From: Rhynchospora pubera | Lineage: Eukaryota > Streptophyta > Magnoliopsida > Poales > Cyperaceae | Length of the DNA: 64,000 bases | NCBI GenBank assembly: GCA_028095005.1 | Contig: CM051462.1 | Coordinates: forward strand, 122,254,752 to 122,318,751 | Reading direction: 5' to 3' | Shown: positions 11,106-23,727 of the stretch, piece by piece | Layout of the letters: every line of letters starts with the position of its first letter | How positions within the stretch are numbered: position 1 is the stretch's first letter | The notes under the pieces: model-generated | Told to the model about the DNA's origin: nothing | Seen by the model: the letters and a program-made list of their open reading frames with translations, nothing else | The model's database searches: none | Program-made: the position numbers and the translations under genes

Positions 11106-11470
11106 CAAAATTTGTAGTAGTGTGGGGTTCAAATGGCCCCATAAGGTTTTTCCAATCAAGCATTTTTTATGTATAATTTTATGATTTTATTGATAATTTC
11201 CTTGAGAAAATACTATTCGACCACGAAAAAATGTCCAAATAGTGACATTGTTGACCGCATAGTTTTAAAAGATAAATTTTGTTATGATTATTTTATTGAT
11301 ATTGATAAAAATATTAACTATTTTTATCTCTGAAATTAGGGGTTAGGATTTAGGAATAAATAAATAAGATGATCCAAACATTCTAGAAATAAAAATTTAA
11401 TCTAGATTTTGAACCACTTTAAAATATATATATCGTTGTTTTTATAAATCAATTATGTATTAAACTTTAA

Positions 11471-11781
11471 GGCTATGTTTGGATTGATAGGAATAAAAAA
11501 TTATTTGGGAGTAAATAACTATTCCCGATTAATCCAAACAGTTTAGATTAAGGGTTTGCTCCGATTCAGAGACAGATTAACTAATCTGACAAAATGTTAG
11601 AATAAGAGAGTGGGCTTAAAAATTAAAAAGGAGAAAAAATCATGGCTCATTATTATTCCTTGCATCGTCCAAACAAAAACTTTAATCTGAGATTAAGCTT
11701 ATTCTTAAAAATTTACGATTAAGAATTTTAATCCTAAATAACTAATCCTATCCTTAATCTCATATTATCCAAACAGAACCC
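11471..11781. mobile_element. PIF/Harbinger-type MITE, TSD TAA
   Basis: A 311-bp element has ends GGCTATGTTTGGAT and ATCCAAACAGAACCC, flanked by TAA at 11468-11470 and 11782-11784. The interior is AT-rich and partly self-complementary, with no ORF. Its termini resemble, but are distinct from, the other GTTTGGAT MITEs here. Confidence 0.8.
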
Positions 11782-11784
11782 TAA

Positions 11785-12617
11785 GAAATTTAAATAGAAA
11801 TTTAAATATGTAAATGTAATTAAAAGTCATTGATTCTAGATCATTACAAAATTCAATTTTTTTATTAAACGGTAAACTAGTGTCATATATCATTGTCAAC
11901 TTTTTAATAATAAATTCCAAAATATTTAACATTATGAAATTGTTATATTTTTGAAAAATCCCCACCCACCTTATCAGCTATCAGGAACAGCAGACTCGTT
12001 TTGCACGTTTTTCGCCTGGAATTGCTCGCTTTATATCCCCAAGGCCAGAGCTGTTATCAGTGTAATCTGTTATGGCTTTATGGGCCACAGAGACCATACG
12101 CTTTATGACCACACGGCCACACCATATCCTACCGACTTGCTTATCCGAAGGCCATAGATGTACGACAAACTAATCATATCTTATATAATAAATAATTTTA
12201 TTAAAACATGACTTGCCTGCGTGTGCAATGTTGCGAAATTAATAACTCGATTTTGAAAACATCAAACTTTTTGTGGTGTTTGAATTCGTTTTAGAATGAT
12301 TTTGGAATAGTTAATTATATGTTTCAATTTTTCTAATCTAGATATGAGAATCCATACTTCTATATATTGCTTATTTATTTATTTTGGATTAACCCTAATT
12401 AAAGTATTACATCGATATGCCATGCACTTATGATAAATTTGTTAGTGTAAGATTCGGATTTTCGTTAATCCGCTTCTTTTGTCAAGAACCCACATGTGGT
12501 GTAAGATTATACATTTTGTTTTTAGTATGTGGAAACGTTATGTAACAATTTTTTAACGATGGCCCTAGAATGCGGTACGGTATTGCATAATTCGCACTTA
12601 TTTTCAACTAATGAATA
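11785..12617. other. Intergenic DNA, nothing recognised
   Basis: No domain, repeat or RNA gene is visible. A 68-codon open frame at 11951-12157 has no recognisable homology. Confidence 0.5.
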
Positions 12618-12625
12618 CTTCTCTC

Positions 12626-12917
12626 TAGGCCGTCAACGGTACATGATTGAACGTTATGCTGTTCCGTATCAATGAAACGAAACAATTAATGGCACTGACT
12701 TTTGTTTTGTTTCAATAATGAAGCAGAAAACTAAGCACGAAATTGCACATCTTGCCTCGTTTCATCCGAAATCAGTGTAATACGTGAAACAGAACAAATA
12801 ACGAAATAAAAATATATGTCGTTTTGATAATGAAATGGATTATGGTACCATTTTTCTTAACGAAACGATAAATAAAATGGACTGTTCCGTGCTATTTTGT
12901 CATGTTTGATAGGCCTA
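12626..12917. mobile_element. Small non-autonomous hAT element, TSD CTTCTCTC
   Basis: A 292-bp element starts TAGGCCGTCAACGG and ends TTTGATAGGCCTA. It is flanked by an identical 8-bp CTTCTCTC (12618-12625, 12918-12925). Its terminal TAGGCC motif matches the larger element at 51073-52408, so both may use the same transposase. The interior has repeated ACGAAAC words. No coding capacity. Confidence 0.87.
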
Positions 12918-12925
12918 CTTCTCTC

Positions 12926-15438
12926 GGTTTTAAAATTGTTATCGACTGCTGTACCCTGTATGTACTTTTACCAAGTCACCATATATTTTGAACTTGTCAA
13001 CAGTTGCATTGAACTTAAAAGACTGATTAAAATGAACCTTCGTCAATAATCAATACACAGACTACACGCGCGACGCATGTTTGGAAATGCACGATTTATT
13101 TAAATTAAAAGAAATTCTCTATTTATAAATTTACGCATTCATGGTTCCAGTCGACGAGTCTAAACAGCGGAGTAAAATATGGTTGCAAAAATTAGAAGTA
13201 TGTGTATTTATAGGATAATAACTATATCATTCCTTTTCTCGGAAGTCAACTGCTGGAGAATTTTACTAAAAAGAATTGAACTTCTAGATTACATAATGAT
13301 TATTGCTGTAATTTAGTTTGGCGTTTATAGATTTACTGCCTTAGAGGTTTTAAATATATAAAAGTAGATTATAATATTGTCCTCAAATTGTAGTCTTTTG
13401 AGATGAATTTTTAAAAGATATTGATCGAAAGTTAATTATAGTCACATGAAAGTCGACTTTGTCAGTACAAAAAAAAATATTTTGTTCCATATGAAGAGAT
13501 AATGTTTCATGGGAATTCCAAACCAACGGTTTGTTTCTATGTCACATTTTAAACCAGCCTTTCAGAGTTTTATTTACTTAATTGTCTGGACCACTAAGCA
13601 CACAAAGACCACTAGCATGTGTTTTGTGTTTATGCAATGCACCTCTGAATTAGAAAAACATATATAGCACCCAAATTCCGAAAGTATAAAGGTAAAAAAG
13701 ATATTATAATATCCAGGCAACAATCATACCTGCACTAAGAAACACGATTCAGATCAATTACCACGTGACCAGCAAATCCAACGGTCAGTGTTGTATCCGG
13801 ATACATATAATCTTTTACTCATTTTTTTCGTTAATAATTGCACAAACTTTGTTGAGATTTATCAAAAAAAGTGAGCGACTTCAATTAGGAATTTCATGCA
13901 AATAGATTTAAATCATGATCTAAATCCAACGGTTAATATTGAACATGTGATAATTCGTACTTCTGGGTTGCATCAGATCCCGTCGGATTTGAAAACCAGT
14001 AGAATTTATTAAGAATAGAATACACCAGTATAGGCAGAATAATGGTGCTGGACCGCAGAAAGAGAAGGAAAGAGGGAGAAAAGAAAGAATAGAGATGTCT
14101 CGGGAAAGCAAGTTTTGGTGTGGGTTGCTGCGCCACTGAACCAACAAAGATAAACAAAGCAGTAACGCCCTCCCTTTTATTCCAGCTTTTATCCGACGAG
14201 TTTTGTATTCTTATTCCAACTAACTTATTCCCCCCTTGCCTCGCGCGCTTTACTATTCTTTATTATTTGTGTTTATTGTTTTCTACACCCTGACGAAGCT
14301 GCTTCGAAGGGGAAATCCTAGACCAACCAACCGTTCGCTTTTGTGTGAGAAGACGATTTTACCCTTTAAAGAATTAAAGTTTCTCCATATCAAATAATTT
14401 AACTCTTTCTATAAGGAAACTTCAGTGCAAAGATGATTTTTTTTTTCAATTTAAGGATACAAGAAATAATCTGAAAGGCCTGTTGGGCAGCCCAAAAAAG
14501 ATAATAATATACTTTTTAAATTAATTTCTTTTTTATTCACAATATACTTTCACTTCACACCAACGAGGTGGCGACGTGGCGTTCGGTTTAACATGAAGAA
14601 ATGAGAGTTAGTAGATTCTAAACAGAATGGCAATGGAAGTTTTATAGAAACTATAATGATAATATCATTACATTATTAGTTTATTACTGTTGTTCTTAAT
14701 TTAATTATTGAATGATGCAAACAGTTGGAAAAAAGAAAGCGTGGAATTTTTTGTAAATATGAAAAATTTTGATTTTTCGTAATTCTATTTTATTGTATTT
14801 GGTAATTATTTTTCCGAAATATTTCTTCTGTCGTCATTGTCCTGGAAAAAAAATGGATCGTCAAACCAACTTAATTTTTCTTAGTAGTTAACTAATTTTA
14901 TTGGTATTCAAGTGTTGTTTAAATTCAAAATTTGAACTTTTTACGTGTCTCTACCAATGATAAATTCCAGCATTGTATTTGGACACTTAAATATATATAT
15001 AGTTTTTTTTATATTCTCCTCTCTCTCTGGGAAAGGGAGAAGAATTAAAAAATATGAGAAATTCAAAAAATATATATAGCATATTGAATCTCTTTTGTTT
15101 TTATTTGGACACCCTCTAAATTTTATTTGTATGAAAGTTAAGAGACGTTATTGTATCAGCATTTAAGCCTCATTTAAATACAAAATACAAATCTCTGATA
15201 AAGTAGACTCATAGCATTGCATTCGGACATTATTATAAACTTTGTTTGTTAATGGGCATGGCGCCATGGCCGTACGGAGCCGAAGACAGAAGAGGCAGAG
15301 GTGGCATAACATGATAACAAGCACCACGTGCTACTTGCCACGTCTGTCAGTTGGACGTGGGAAGCGAAGAAGAAAGGAGGGATGCCACGGTGCACACGTG
15401 TGGAGAGGCCTTGGGGTTGTCACGTGCATACGGAGATT
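12926..15438. other. Intergenic DNA; G-box cluster near its right end
   Basis: No coding region is supported. Short open frames on the minus strand near 13920-14157 lack any known domain. The only standout is the cluster of ACGT-core sites at 15325-15426. Confidence 0.5.
15325..15426. promoter_or_regulatory. Cluster of five ACGT-core (G-box/ABRE-like) sites
   Basis: Within about 100 bp are CACGTG at 15325-15330, CACGT at 15339-15343, ACGTG at 15355-15359, CACGTG at 15395-15400 and CACGTG at 15421-15426. Such clusters bind bZIP and bHLH factors in plants. No gene is visible next to it, and a hAT element sits 13 bp downstream of the last site, so any target is unknown. Confidence 0.45.
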
Positions 15439-15446
15439 GTTTTTGG

Positions 15447-16340
15447 CAATGTTTTTAAAACCCTACCGGGTACCGGAAATTTCCGGTAAAACCGGATATC
15501 GGGTGAGCATCCGGTAGGAAAACACGTTCAAAACCCGTTAGTCAAAAACCGGACAAAACCGGTCAAAAATCGGAAAATTCGGAAATATCGGCTGGTCCGG
15601 TTTGTCTCCTTCGTTTCTAATTACGCTAGGTTTCTTCCTTTCTGCTTTCTCGAGAAAAAAACCATTTGCTTTTTTACCAATTTCGCTAGAGCTAAGAAAG
15701 AGTGAAGACAAGAAGATGCAGAATTTACCCTAAATCTTTTCCCCTCAGCCTCCATCCCTCCTCTTTCTCTATTCTGGCCTTCTGGGTCAAGCTTTGCTGG
15801 TACGTCCCCTTTTTTTCAATTTTCTTTTCTTTTTTTAATTGTGCCTTTAGGTTTCAATTGATTGCAAAGCTCCATGAACTGGGAAGTGCTCGGCCCTTAG
15901 GCTTCAATTGATTTGACTTTTGATGGTTCTTTTTTTTATTATTCTATTGCCTTTTCACATCCTGTATTTTGACGATAGTGGTATATTGAACTCAGCTTTT
16001 GACGAAAGTGGCAGCTTAAAGCCATAAGGTTACTGCAATTAGGGATCTAATGTTGGGTCTATTTGCAAGACATATTTTTAGTTGTAATACTGATGGTATG
16101 CTTCCTTAGTTATGTTTGGAATCATTGTGCTTCTGACAATCATTTTGTGCTTCTGACAATCATTTAGCTGTAATACTGAGAAGCCTTAATGTCTTATCGA
16201 TCTATTATGGCATGAAGTTTATATATACTAATTTAAACCCACAATGAACCGGTATTGTATATCATAAACCGGTAATACCGGTAAAACCGGATACCGCCAC
16301 CCTCGCCGGTATGATGGCCGGTAGGGTTTTAAAAACATTG
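15447..16340. mobile_element. Non-autonomous hAT element, TSD GTTTTTGG
   Basis: An 894-bp element has ends CAATGTTTTTAAAACCCTAC and the exact complement, flanked by GTTTTTGG at 15439-15446 and 16341-16348. Both subterminal regions are rich in CCGGT words (ACCGG, CCGGTAAAACCGG). The middle (about 15600-15800) is C/T-rich and looks like a 5' UTR, perhaps the promoter end of a parental transposase gene. It contains a 20-bp tandem duplication at 16126-16165. No transposase is encoded. Confidence 0.9.
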
Positions 16341-16348
16341 GTTTTTGG

Positions 16349-17217
16349 TCTTTCAGAGCTTTGCTGTTTTTCTTTTTTTTTTTAAATAGTTTGTTCTTGT
16401 GGCCTTATCTGTAACAAACCAAACTCCATGCACTCTCTTTTTCTGCGGCACTTGCTGAATTCAAGTTAGGGATTAGGGTTTGCTGGGATTTTTTTATTTT
16501 TTTTTACAAGTTGAAAGTTGGATTTGACTAGGAGGGTCAACGTTATTATGATATAAAGTAGAGGATTTGGGAACAATTTTAGTTCAAATTTTGAGGGATT
16601 TGTTCCTAGGTTTAATAAAAGAGTTCATATTGGGACTCAAATGAAATAATTTAATTACGGCGATATTCTGATGCTCCTTTTATACAAGTCAGGTTTGACG
16701 ACTGTTTATGTAAACAAGTCAACCGCTTTAAAGCTAACTGAATGCAACAAATTTAAACAAGTCTTTGTCAATTTACTTGCATTAATTTCTTAAAAAAAAT
16801 TAATTGTTTTTTTCAACCAAATATTTATCCACGAACCATCCAAATAACAAAAAATTGCAATCGTTGACACTTATAACAAAGTCATCTTTGATGTTAAGTT
16901 CTGAAATGCAAGTTAAATTAAATATTATATGTTTGTCATAAAAATCAATTTTTGAATCAAACTTTAATCTCAACTACAGATTTTTAAGAAAGATTCATCA
17001 ACACTCATGGATGATTGCGATTAAAGACCGATTCAAAATTATTTCTCATAGTAGAATTTCCCATATATTTTCTCTATTCTAATGGTTATGAGTTAGTGAT
17101 ACCCAAATATTTTTTGCTGCGCGAATTATTTTACTATTGATTCACTAAATTTAAATCCATTTGAAAAAAAAAATGTCTAATTCCAATGAACTGTTCCTGC
17201 AAAATTTCCAATAAATT
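16349..17217. other. Intergenic DNA, nothing recognised
   Basis: AT-rich, with no open frame of note and no repeat structure I could define. Confidence 0.5.
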
Positions 17218-17225
17218 CTTTGGAT

Positions 17226-18073
17226 CAGTGGCGAAGCTATAATTTCGTGTCAGCATGGTCCGTAAATTTTTTTTTACCGAAAATATAAATATGATGTAAC
17301 GTATAATATAGACATAATATAATAATAAATTTTAAATAAACAAGTCTAAAATAATATTACATAAAAAATTTCATGAGAAATCAAATATATATTATAATAA
17401 CAATTAAAAAATTTAAAATAATATACTTAATATACAAAAATAATAATCCAAAAATCAAGACAATAAAAAGTACAACAATTTTCTTAGGATTTTTATTTTT
17501 CTCATAATTTGCATAATAGGTTCATTGAAAATCTTATTGAACACTTATTTTTCTATATTATGGATATATAAAGATGGGGAAGCATACGAAGAAGCTCGAT
17601 CACTATTTAAACCGTAATATTTCTGATCTTATGTAGCATTTGGAATTTTTTTGACAGGAACAATATTTAGTATTTTTAGTGGTGGTTGTATATATTATAT
17701 GAATTGTTTTTTTTATCTTATGCGGTATCTTTTGTTTATAATATCCTAACAAATCACGCAATGAGCGAGATTCGCGCTGGGATATATATGCTACAAATAA
17801 TTATTCATCCAAATATTTCATTCTATTCTAAAATTTGTCTTAATAAGATTCATTTGGGAGGAAGAAATAAGATGATTAGTCAAGAAAAATACTATTTGAA
17901 TCCATATGCGATTTTTTAGACGTTGTTATGCAATTCAAATAAAACATGACATGTTCAGTTGGGTTCTTCAAATTTTTAAGATGATCCCTAAATTTAATTA
18001 CAAACAAATGCGATATCAAATAAAAAAAAATCTTTTTTTTTTTTTGAGGTGGGTCTACATGGCTTCGCCCCTC
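17226..18073. mobile_element. Non-autonomous hAT element, TSD CTTTGGAT/CTTTGGAC
   Basis: An 848-bp element has a left end CAGTGGCGAAGCTAT and a right end ATGGCTTCGCCCCTC. It is flanked by 8-bp repeats with one mismatch (17218-17225 and 18074-18081). The interior is strongly AT-rich; the open frames at 17686-18136 have no recognisable domain. The CAGTGGCG terminus is typical of Ac-like plant hAT elements. Confidence 0.82.
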
Positions 18074-18269
18074 CTTTGGACCATATTATTTATAATATTA
18101 TGGCTCTTTTGCCATGCAATATCGATTGTTCTTTAGAATCATTTATCGAGAATTTGCGAGGGATGGTGAACGATTCTGAAAATAATAAAATTAGTTTTGA
18201 AGACATCTTTTACAGAGAGCATTGAATAACTTATCTTAATAGTTAATTTCTCAGTCTGTTTACTTTCAG

Positions 18270-18973
18270 GTATGGTTGTCAATGAAATCTGTTTACTCAT
18301 TTATCTAATTCGTATCGTACCGCATAAGACGGGTATAAGTAAAGTTTTATTTTCGTTAAGTTAACGGTAAGGGAATGGGTAAGTAAACTTTTTCGTTAAT
18401 AACGGGTACAGATACGGATAAAAGCTATTTTGTACTCGTTTTCATAACGGGTAATTGCCACATTAAAAAGATACAATTACATGATACACGTGACATCTTA
18501 TATTGCATGATCAGTAAAAAATATTACTAGATTTTATTTAATGGTGCGTTTGGATCGTTGGAAGAAAGAAGAAGAAGAACGAAAAAGAAAAAAAATTATA
18601 AACAATTCAAACTCTTCGCAAAATTACACACTTTCCAATACTTCTTCCCACTTCTTCCCACACCTATCCAAACGGAGCCTAAGATCTATAATTCTTTCCT
18701 TTCAGTGTACAAAAAAAAATCTAAAATATTCGTCATCATTGTTGCACTTTATTAATATACTTATTGATATAATTTATTTATACAGAGCGTACAAATTTTA
18801 TTGTTATTGTATCTATTTTTTACCGTTATCGTATCGAATCGTTAATTCTTGACAGATACGAATAAAGTTATTTTTTAACGGATACAAGCAGAATACGGAT
18901 AAAGAAAATGTTAACAAATACGATATAAAAATACCTTCTACTGTATATACTGTACCGTACCATTGACAGCCCC
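18270..18973. mobile_element. Old hAT-like element with a nested MITE
   Basis: The ends contain GGTTGTCAATG and CATTGACAGCCCC in inverted order, flanked by ACTTTCAG (18262-18269) and ACTTTGAG (18974-18981), an 8-bp TSD with one mismatch. Repeated ACGGGTA/ACGGATA-type words fill both subterminal regions. A family A MITE (18542-18679) is inserted in the middle. No coding capacity. Confidence 0.75.
18542..18679. mobile_element. Tourist-like MITE, family A, nested in a hAT element
   Basis: 138 bp, ends TGGTGCGTTTGGATCG and ATCCAAACGGAGCC, TSD TAA at 18539-18541 and 18680-18682. The orientation is opposite to that of the copy at 2520-2676. The nesting shows that it moved after the hAT element inserted. 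Confidence 0.8.
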
Positions 18974-18981
18974 ACTTTGAG

Positions 18982-19437
18982 GTCTAAATGAAACGAGTCA
19001 AAGATGGCTGCCGGGTGTTCCTCATTTCCTACAAGGCTAAAAGCCTACAACTTTCAACCAAAGAAAGAATATTATCCATAGAGGATGATTTCCACCAGAA
19101 CGTTAATCTTCAAAGAAAAAAAAAGAATATAATTATCCATTGAGGATCCTTGGTTTTAAGTTGCAAGAACACCAGAGAGAACGAGATATGATTTCCGATG
19201 CTGCGCGTCACATTTGATGAGACTTCTTTCTCTTTTAAAATGAAAATAAATAAATAAATAAAATAAATATATGTATATAAAATAAGACTTCCTAACGGAC
19301 GTGTTGGAAATGGAAAATGCATTTATACTTCCTCGTTTTTATTTTAGCATTGTTTTGAACCCTAGTTCGTCTAAAGAGATGTGCCGTTATCAAGTCAAAA
19401 CAACGGTAAAATTATACGTGAAGATAAATAAAATGCA
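18982..19437. other. Intergenic DNA, nothing recognised
   Basis: No gene or repeat is recognised. Confidence 0.5.
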
Positions 19438-19446
19438 TTTGTTTCA

Positions 19447-19980
19447 AAGACAGACTAAAATCAGTCGTGACTTGTGACTGACGGATGAGATCATTAGCTC
19501 CAATGAAATTTCAGTTTTTGACATTATAACAATCAATCTGAACCGTTCAATGCGTTCTCCATATTAATATCTCGTTGGACACCAAATTTTATATTTTTTT
19601 GAAATTCTTTAATATTTTATTGGTATTTTGTAAAATTCTTAATCTAAACAATTATGGATTCTTCAATAACAATGATTTCTAAAAATCTAAAAAAATAGTA
19701 AAAAATTTAGGAAAATATAAAATTTGGTCTCTAATGAGATTTCAATATGGCTTCATTTGGATAAGGTGTGGGAAGAATGGAAGATATTGAAAAGTGTGTA
19801 ACTTTGTGAAGAGTTTGGATTGTTTATAATAAATTTATTCCCTTCTTCTCTTCTTCCCAAATGAAATCCAAACGGAACCATGGAGAACACATTGAACGGT
19901 TCAGATTAGTTATTAGGACATGAAAAATTGACATATAATCGTGGCTGACGGGTCCATCGTGGCTGATTTTAGTATACCTC
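19447..19980. mobile_element. Mutator-type MITE with a nested Tourist-like MITE, TSD TTTGTTTCA
   Basis: It is related throughout to the element at 3663-4066, with diverged ends (AAGACAGACTAAAATCAG and complement of AAGAGGTATACTAAAATCAG...). It is flanked by a perfect 9-bp TTTGTTTCA (19438-19446, 19981-19989). It is 534 bp rather than 404 because a family A MITE sits at 19749-19878; comparison with the uninterrupted copy shows the exact break in 'aatatgg|agaac'. Confidence 0.88.
19749..19878. mobile_element. Tourist-like MITE, family A, nested in a Mutator MITE
   Basis: About 130 bp with ends GGCTTCATTTGGAT and ATCCAAACGGAACC. It contains the family core AAGTGTGTAACTTTGTGAAG. The TSD is probably TAT with one base changed on the right. 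It is dated as younger than its host element. Confidence 0.8.
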
Positions 19981-20081
19981 TTTGTTTCAATGATAATAAA
20001 ATATATAAAAGCATCTAAACCTGATGCAGTTTAATTTCAGAAAACAAACCTTCGGAATTAATTAATTTTACCATTTTCAAG

Positions 20082-20261
20082 CAGGGGCGGATCTACCACC
20101 GGGGCGGTGGGGCTAGAGCCCCACCTTACGCCGTCGAGCCTTTGGAGTCTCCCTTTAGCCCCGGCTAATTTTTTCTGCTATTGGAGCACTCAAAAGTGAG
20201 GCTGAAAACTTAAACAAAAGTTGTCAGACCCACCTAGATAATTTTTCTAGATCCGCCGCTG
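20082..20261. mobile_element. hAT MITE, TSD TTTTCAAG
   Basis: A 180-bp element has ends CAGGGGCGGATCTA and TAGATCCGCCGCTG, flanked by perfect 8-bp TTTTCAAG at 20074-20081 and 20262-20269. The interior is relatively GC-rich; no ORF. Confidence 0.92.
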
Positions 20262-20269
20262 TTTTCAAG

Positions 20270-23200
20270 TAAAAAGGTAACGGAATGAAAACTTTTGTCG
20301 TGCAGATACAGATAGTAAATTAATTGTAGGGGCATGAGGGAAAAAGAGAAGATAGATCGATAGGTTTTGGAGGTTAGAGAGGGAAGGTGGGAGACAGCTG
20401 TCATGGGGTTGTAATATAACTGCTGAAAATACAAATACTGCAAGTACGATCGCCTGAATCTCGCTCCTTTTTGTCCGTTTACTTCTCTCCCTAGTCTTTG
20501 CTCTCTCTCTCACTTATGTCACTCTCTTTTAACCTTTTCGTTTGGATTTTCCCATGACCGTCCCCTTCTTGGATCTTGTAACCACACCAACGGTAGATTT
20601 TTTTTAGGCCTTTGTGACACCCAGATTATTTGGTTTTTTTCCAATTTGTTTTGTTATCAAGACAATTTGAGTTTGTTGTGAGAACCGCTTTTCGTAATCC
20701 AGATGACATCTCTGTTTTTTTTTTTTTGGTAGAAATAGAACCTTGTTGTTACCCAAATGAACCTCCATGCAAAAAAGTATATAATAATATGTCATTCGTG
20801 TATCGCATAAAGATTATTTGAATTTTAAATGATTAATGGGCCATCAGAAATTATTGTAATACGTATGTTAAAACTTTCCGAATTCATAAAATATAATAAT
20901 AAGCGAATGTGTGCCTAGTATTCATTTATTATATCATTTTCGAATATATTAAAATTTTAATTCAATTTTATCTCTGTCGGTACTTAATAATAAGCGAATG
21001 TTTGATCATAGATGCCTTTGCGTTTTGTTTAACAACAAAAATTCAAAACTCAAATAATAATATAGATTTTTGTAATGTCGCTAAACGGTCGCGCTATTTG
21101 AAACAGCATAATAAGGTTAGCCAATTTAATATTTTAAACGAACTTAGTAAACTAACACGTTATTGTATTTTTTAAAAGAAATCGGTGAGTTAATTGAAGA
21201 AGTATAAGAATTCTACTCCGCGGCAAAAAAAATCTAACGGTGCATTAAATGTTGCCCGGGAGACCAGACAGGGAACAAAAAGATACTGTATTCAGGTCTA
21301 CGGTTGAGTTTTGATATTTTTTCATATCCACAAACTAGTCAAGTCAAAAAGGCAAAAAAACCAATAATTTTTCTTTAATTTATTTTTTAATGTAACTAAA
21401 TATAGAAGAGTTTTACTTGTATGCTATTTACTCACTGATGCCGTGAAAATATGTGGCGCATATCCTTGTTCATGTCATAATCATATGGCTTGAATGGCTT
21501 AGGATAATAGTATATGTTATACTATTTATATCAGGAGTGTCGTTTAATTTGTGGAAAATTTCAATGCACATGAGTTGGCAATGAAAGATTGAAAGGGACT
21601 CAGCATAAGATCTGATTGCTCAGGCGGTTTGTTTGGTCCCTTAGCCCAAGAGGAAGTTAATACAAAGTTAGTTATCAAAATAATTATTTTACGGTACCCA
21701 TACCCATATTACCTACCTTGACATCGATGTTATTTTGTTAATGGAACTTCACTTGAAGGCCCGTAAAATTGTCAAAATTTATAAGTCGTAGACGAAAATA
21801 GAAAAGAAAATTTAACTTTTTTTTTCTTTTAGTAAAAATGTTATGGGTTTTAGATCTACAGCTTTGCGATTGTGTGGTGAATAGTGATACATGAATGCAA
21901 ACAATACTTTCATGATCGTGACGCCTTTTACATTTCGCTGAACAGAAGTTTTTTTTTTTTTTTTTTCTACTGCGAGCCTTGGAAATAAATAAATACTGAG
22001 AAGGCGGACACAAGTAGTGAACATTTATTTGCAATGGTACTATAACATGGCTTTATTTGCTGATAGTAAAAAATACCAAATTGCAAATAGCATTTGATTT
22101 AACAAAAGAGTTATTCAAGCGTCTCATCTTTTTTCTTCCCAAATTACGCCTCCACTTATGATTAATTAACGATAAGTTCTGTTTTAAAAAAGCACTAAAA
22201 AGTTACTACCGAATGGTACATTGCAAATTTTATTGGACTATTATAACTTAATTCGAAAATTATTAGGGTACATAATTTAATTTTTATATAAAAACCAAAT
22301 TACTAATCTGAAACATTGAACTTAAAAATAAGTAGAGCTGCAATGCGATTTATCACAAACGGTGCTTTATTTGACATTCGAACAAAACTGCCTGCTGCTT
22401 TCCCACCGATGTGAATTTTTTTATAGTGATATAAAATGAGAAATGATAATTGCCTTATGTAATTTTGTCATCACTCGAACAAAATGAGCACTTAAAATAG
22501 ACAAGACGAACATATAAATGATCAAAGTAAACACATACAAAAAATAAGTTTTGTATCTCTTGTTCAGATTTTAATATGCACATTCAACTTATTTAACCGT
22601 ATGTGTTCATTTTATTTAAGTGATCGTAAGCATTGACAAAACCGCAGATGGTTAATCTGGACCCCATAAAACTAATAAAAAAAAATGTAGATCTGAGTGT
22701 TCAAATCTAAAACTCAGCAGTCTCTAGAGATGGCCTGACCTCTATTATTAACAGAGCAAACAAAAATGTAACAGTTTATTTGGACCGGTGGGGTCTGGCC
22801 TGTAATTAAAATATAGAGTACTAATTCAGGCATGAATTCAATTTAATAATTTACCATAAGAGAAAAATAAATTGTATACGGATCCGTTCCCACGGATGGC
22901 AAGAACAAAAAATTGAACAACCGACTTATCCCCCATGTGCGCCTAAGATTAGTTTGCAATTATATAATCAATAATATATGCTGAAAAATCCGACAATCCC
23001 TGATCTACTTTATTTTTTCCCTTTTTCTAATATTATATTATACTAAGCAAAGAGGTATTTGCATGTTCCGTTTGGTAACCCATGCACGGCTCTGAATTCC
23101 ATCTAAAAACCCCTTTAGTTTTCCTTTTCTGCTGAAAGTTCTATCAATAGAATATTAATAAATTTCACTAATTATAGTTCCTTATTAATATAGAAAGAAC

Positions 23201-23724
23201 TGATGAAAAACGTTCAGAATTATTTTGAAGTCCAAGAACTTTCAACACCTTTTTAAAAAATGTATTTTAATAAATATACTTTCAGGGGTTGAAGTGAAAG
23301 ATGTTAAAAAAAAAAGATTGAGCTAAAGCTTTTTTTCCCCAGGCCGCGTGGCAAGTTAGGCTTTGGAATAAACAAAGAGGAAAGGGGAATAGTAAAATGA
23401 TAAAATCCCAACAACTGATTAAAAAATACAATAAAATATTTGGAGGAAGGAGCCAGGAAGGTGAGTTACTGAAGGGGAGGGGCATGGAAGGAGGGGTAGT
23501 TTGGGAAACCGGCGGGTGTCGGTTGGAAGGGTGGCCGTTGAAGGGTGCGGTTGGGGATGGACAGCCTGGCCTCTGACACTACTGCACTCATGACTCCTCT
23601 CTTACTCCCTCTGATTCCGCGACCGCTCTTGTCGTTTTGCGCCACGTCAGCGCCTCGATCTCCACTATTCAAACCAAACCAACCCCCCATGCTCTTTTTC
23701 TTTTTTTTTCCTTCGGCTGGAAAT
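20270..23724. other. Long intergenic stretch, no gene recognised
   Basis: AT-rich DNA with short, non-conserved open frames. Bases 23460-23690 are more GC-rich and contain several CGs, but no frame gives a recognisable protein and no splice or TATA pattern could be tied to a gene. It may be a degraded gene end or element scrap. Confidence 0.45.
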
Positions 23725-23727
23725 TAA

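Larger units (their letters stand above)
6565..11122 (+). mobile_element. CACTA (En/Spm) DNA transposon, TSD TGG
   Basis: A 4558-bp element begins CACTACCACACAAAAGGG and ends with the complement of CACTACTACAAATTTTGG. It is flanked by TGG at 6562-6564 and 11123-11125, the 3-bp TSD of the superfamily. Subterminal arrays of ATAACAGTTGT/ATAACAGTCA-type words in both orientations lie at both ends. Inside are a TNP2-like transposase, 5' splice signals and a long hairpin. No TNPA-like second gene was recognised, and the transposase looks truncated, so the copy is probably not autonomous now. Confidence 0.95.

Noticed and set aside
23460..23727. Overlapping frames in a GC-richer patch
   Set aside because: No frame shows a domain, and the patch ends at a T-run and the start of a PIF-like element.
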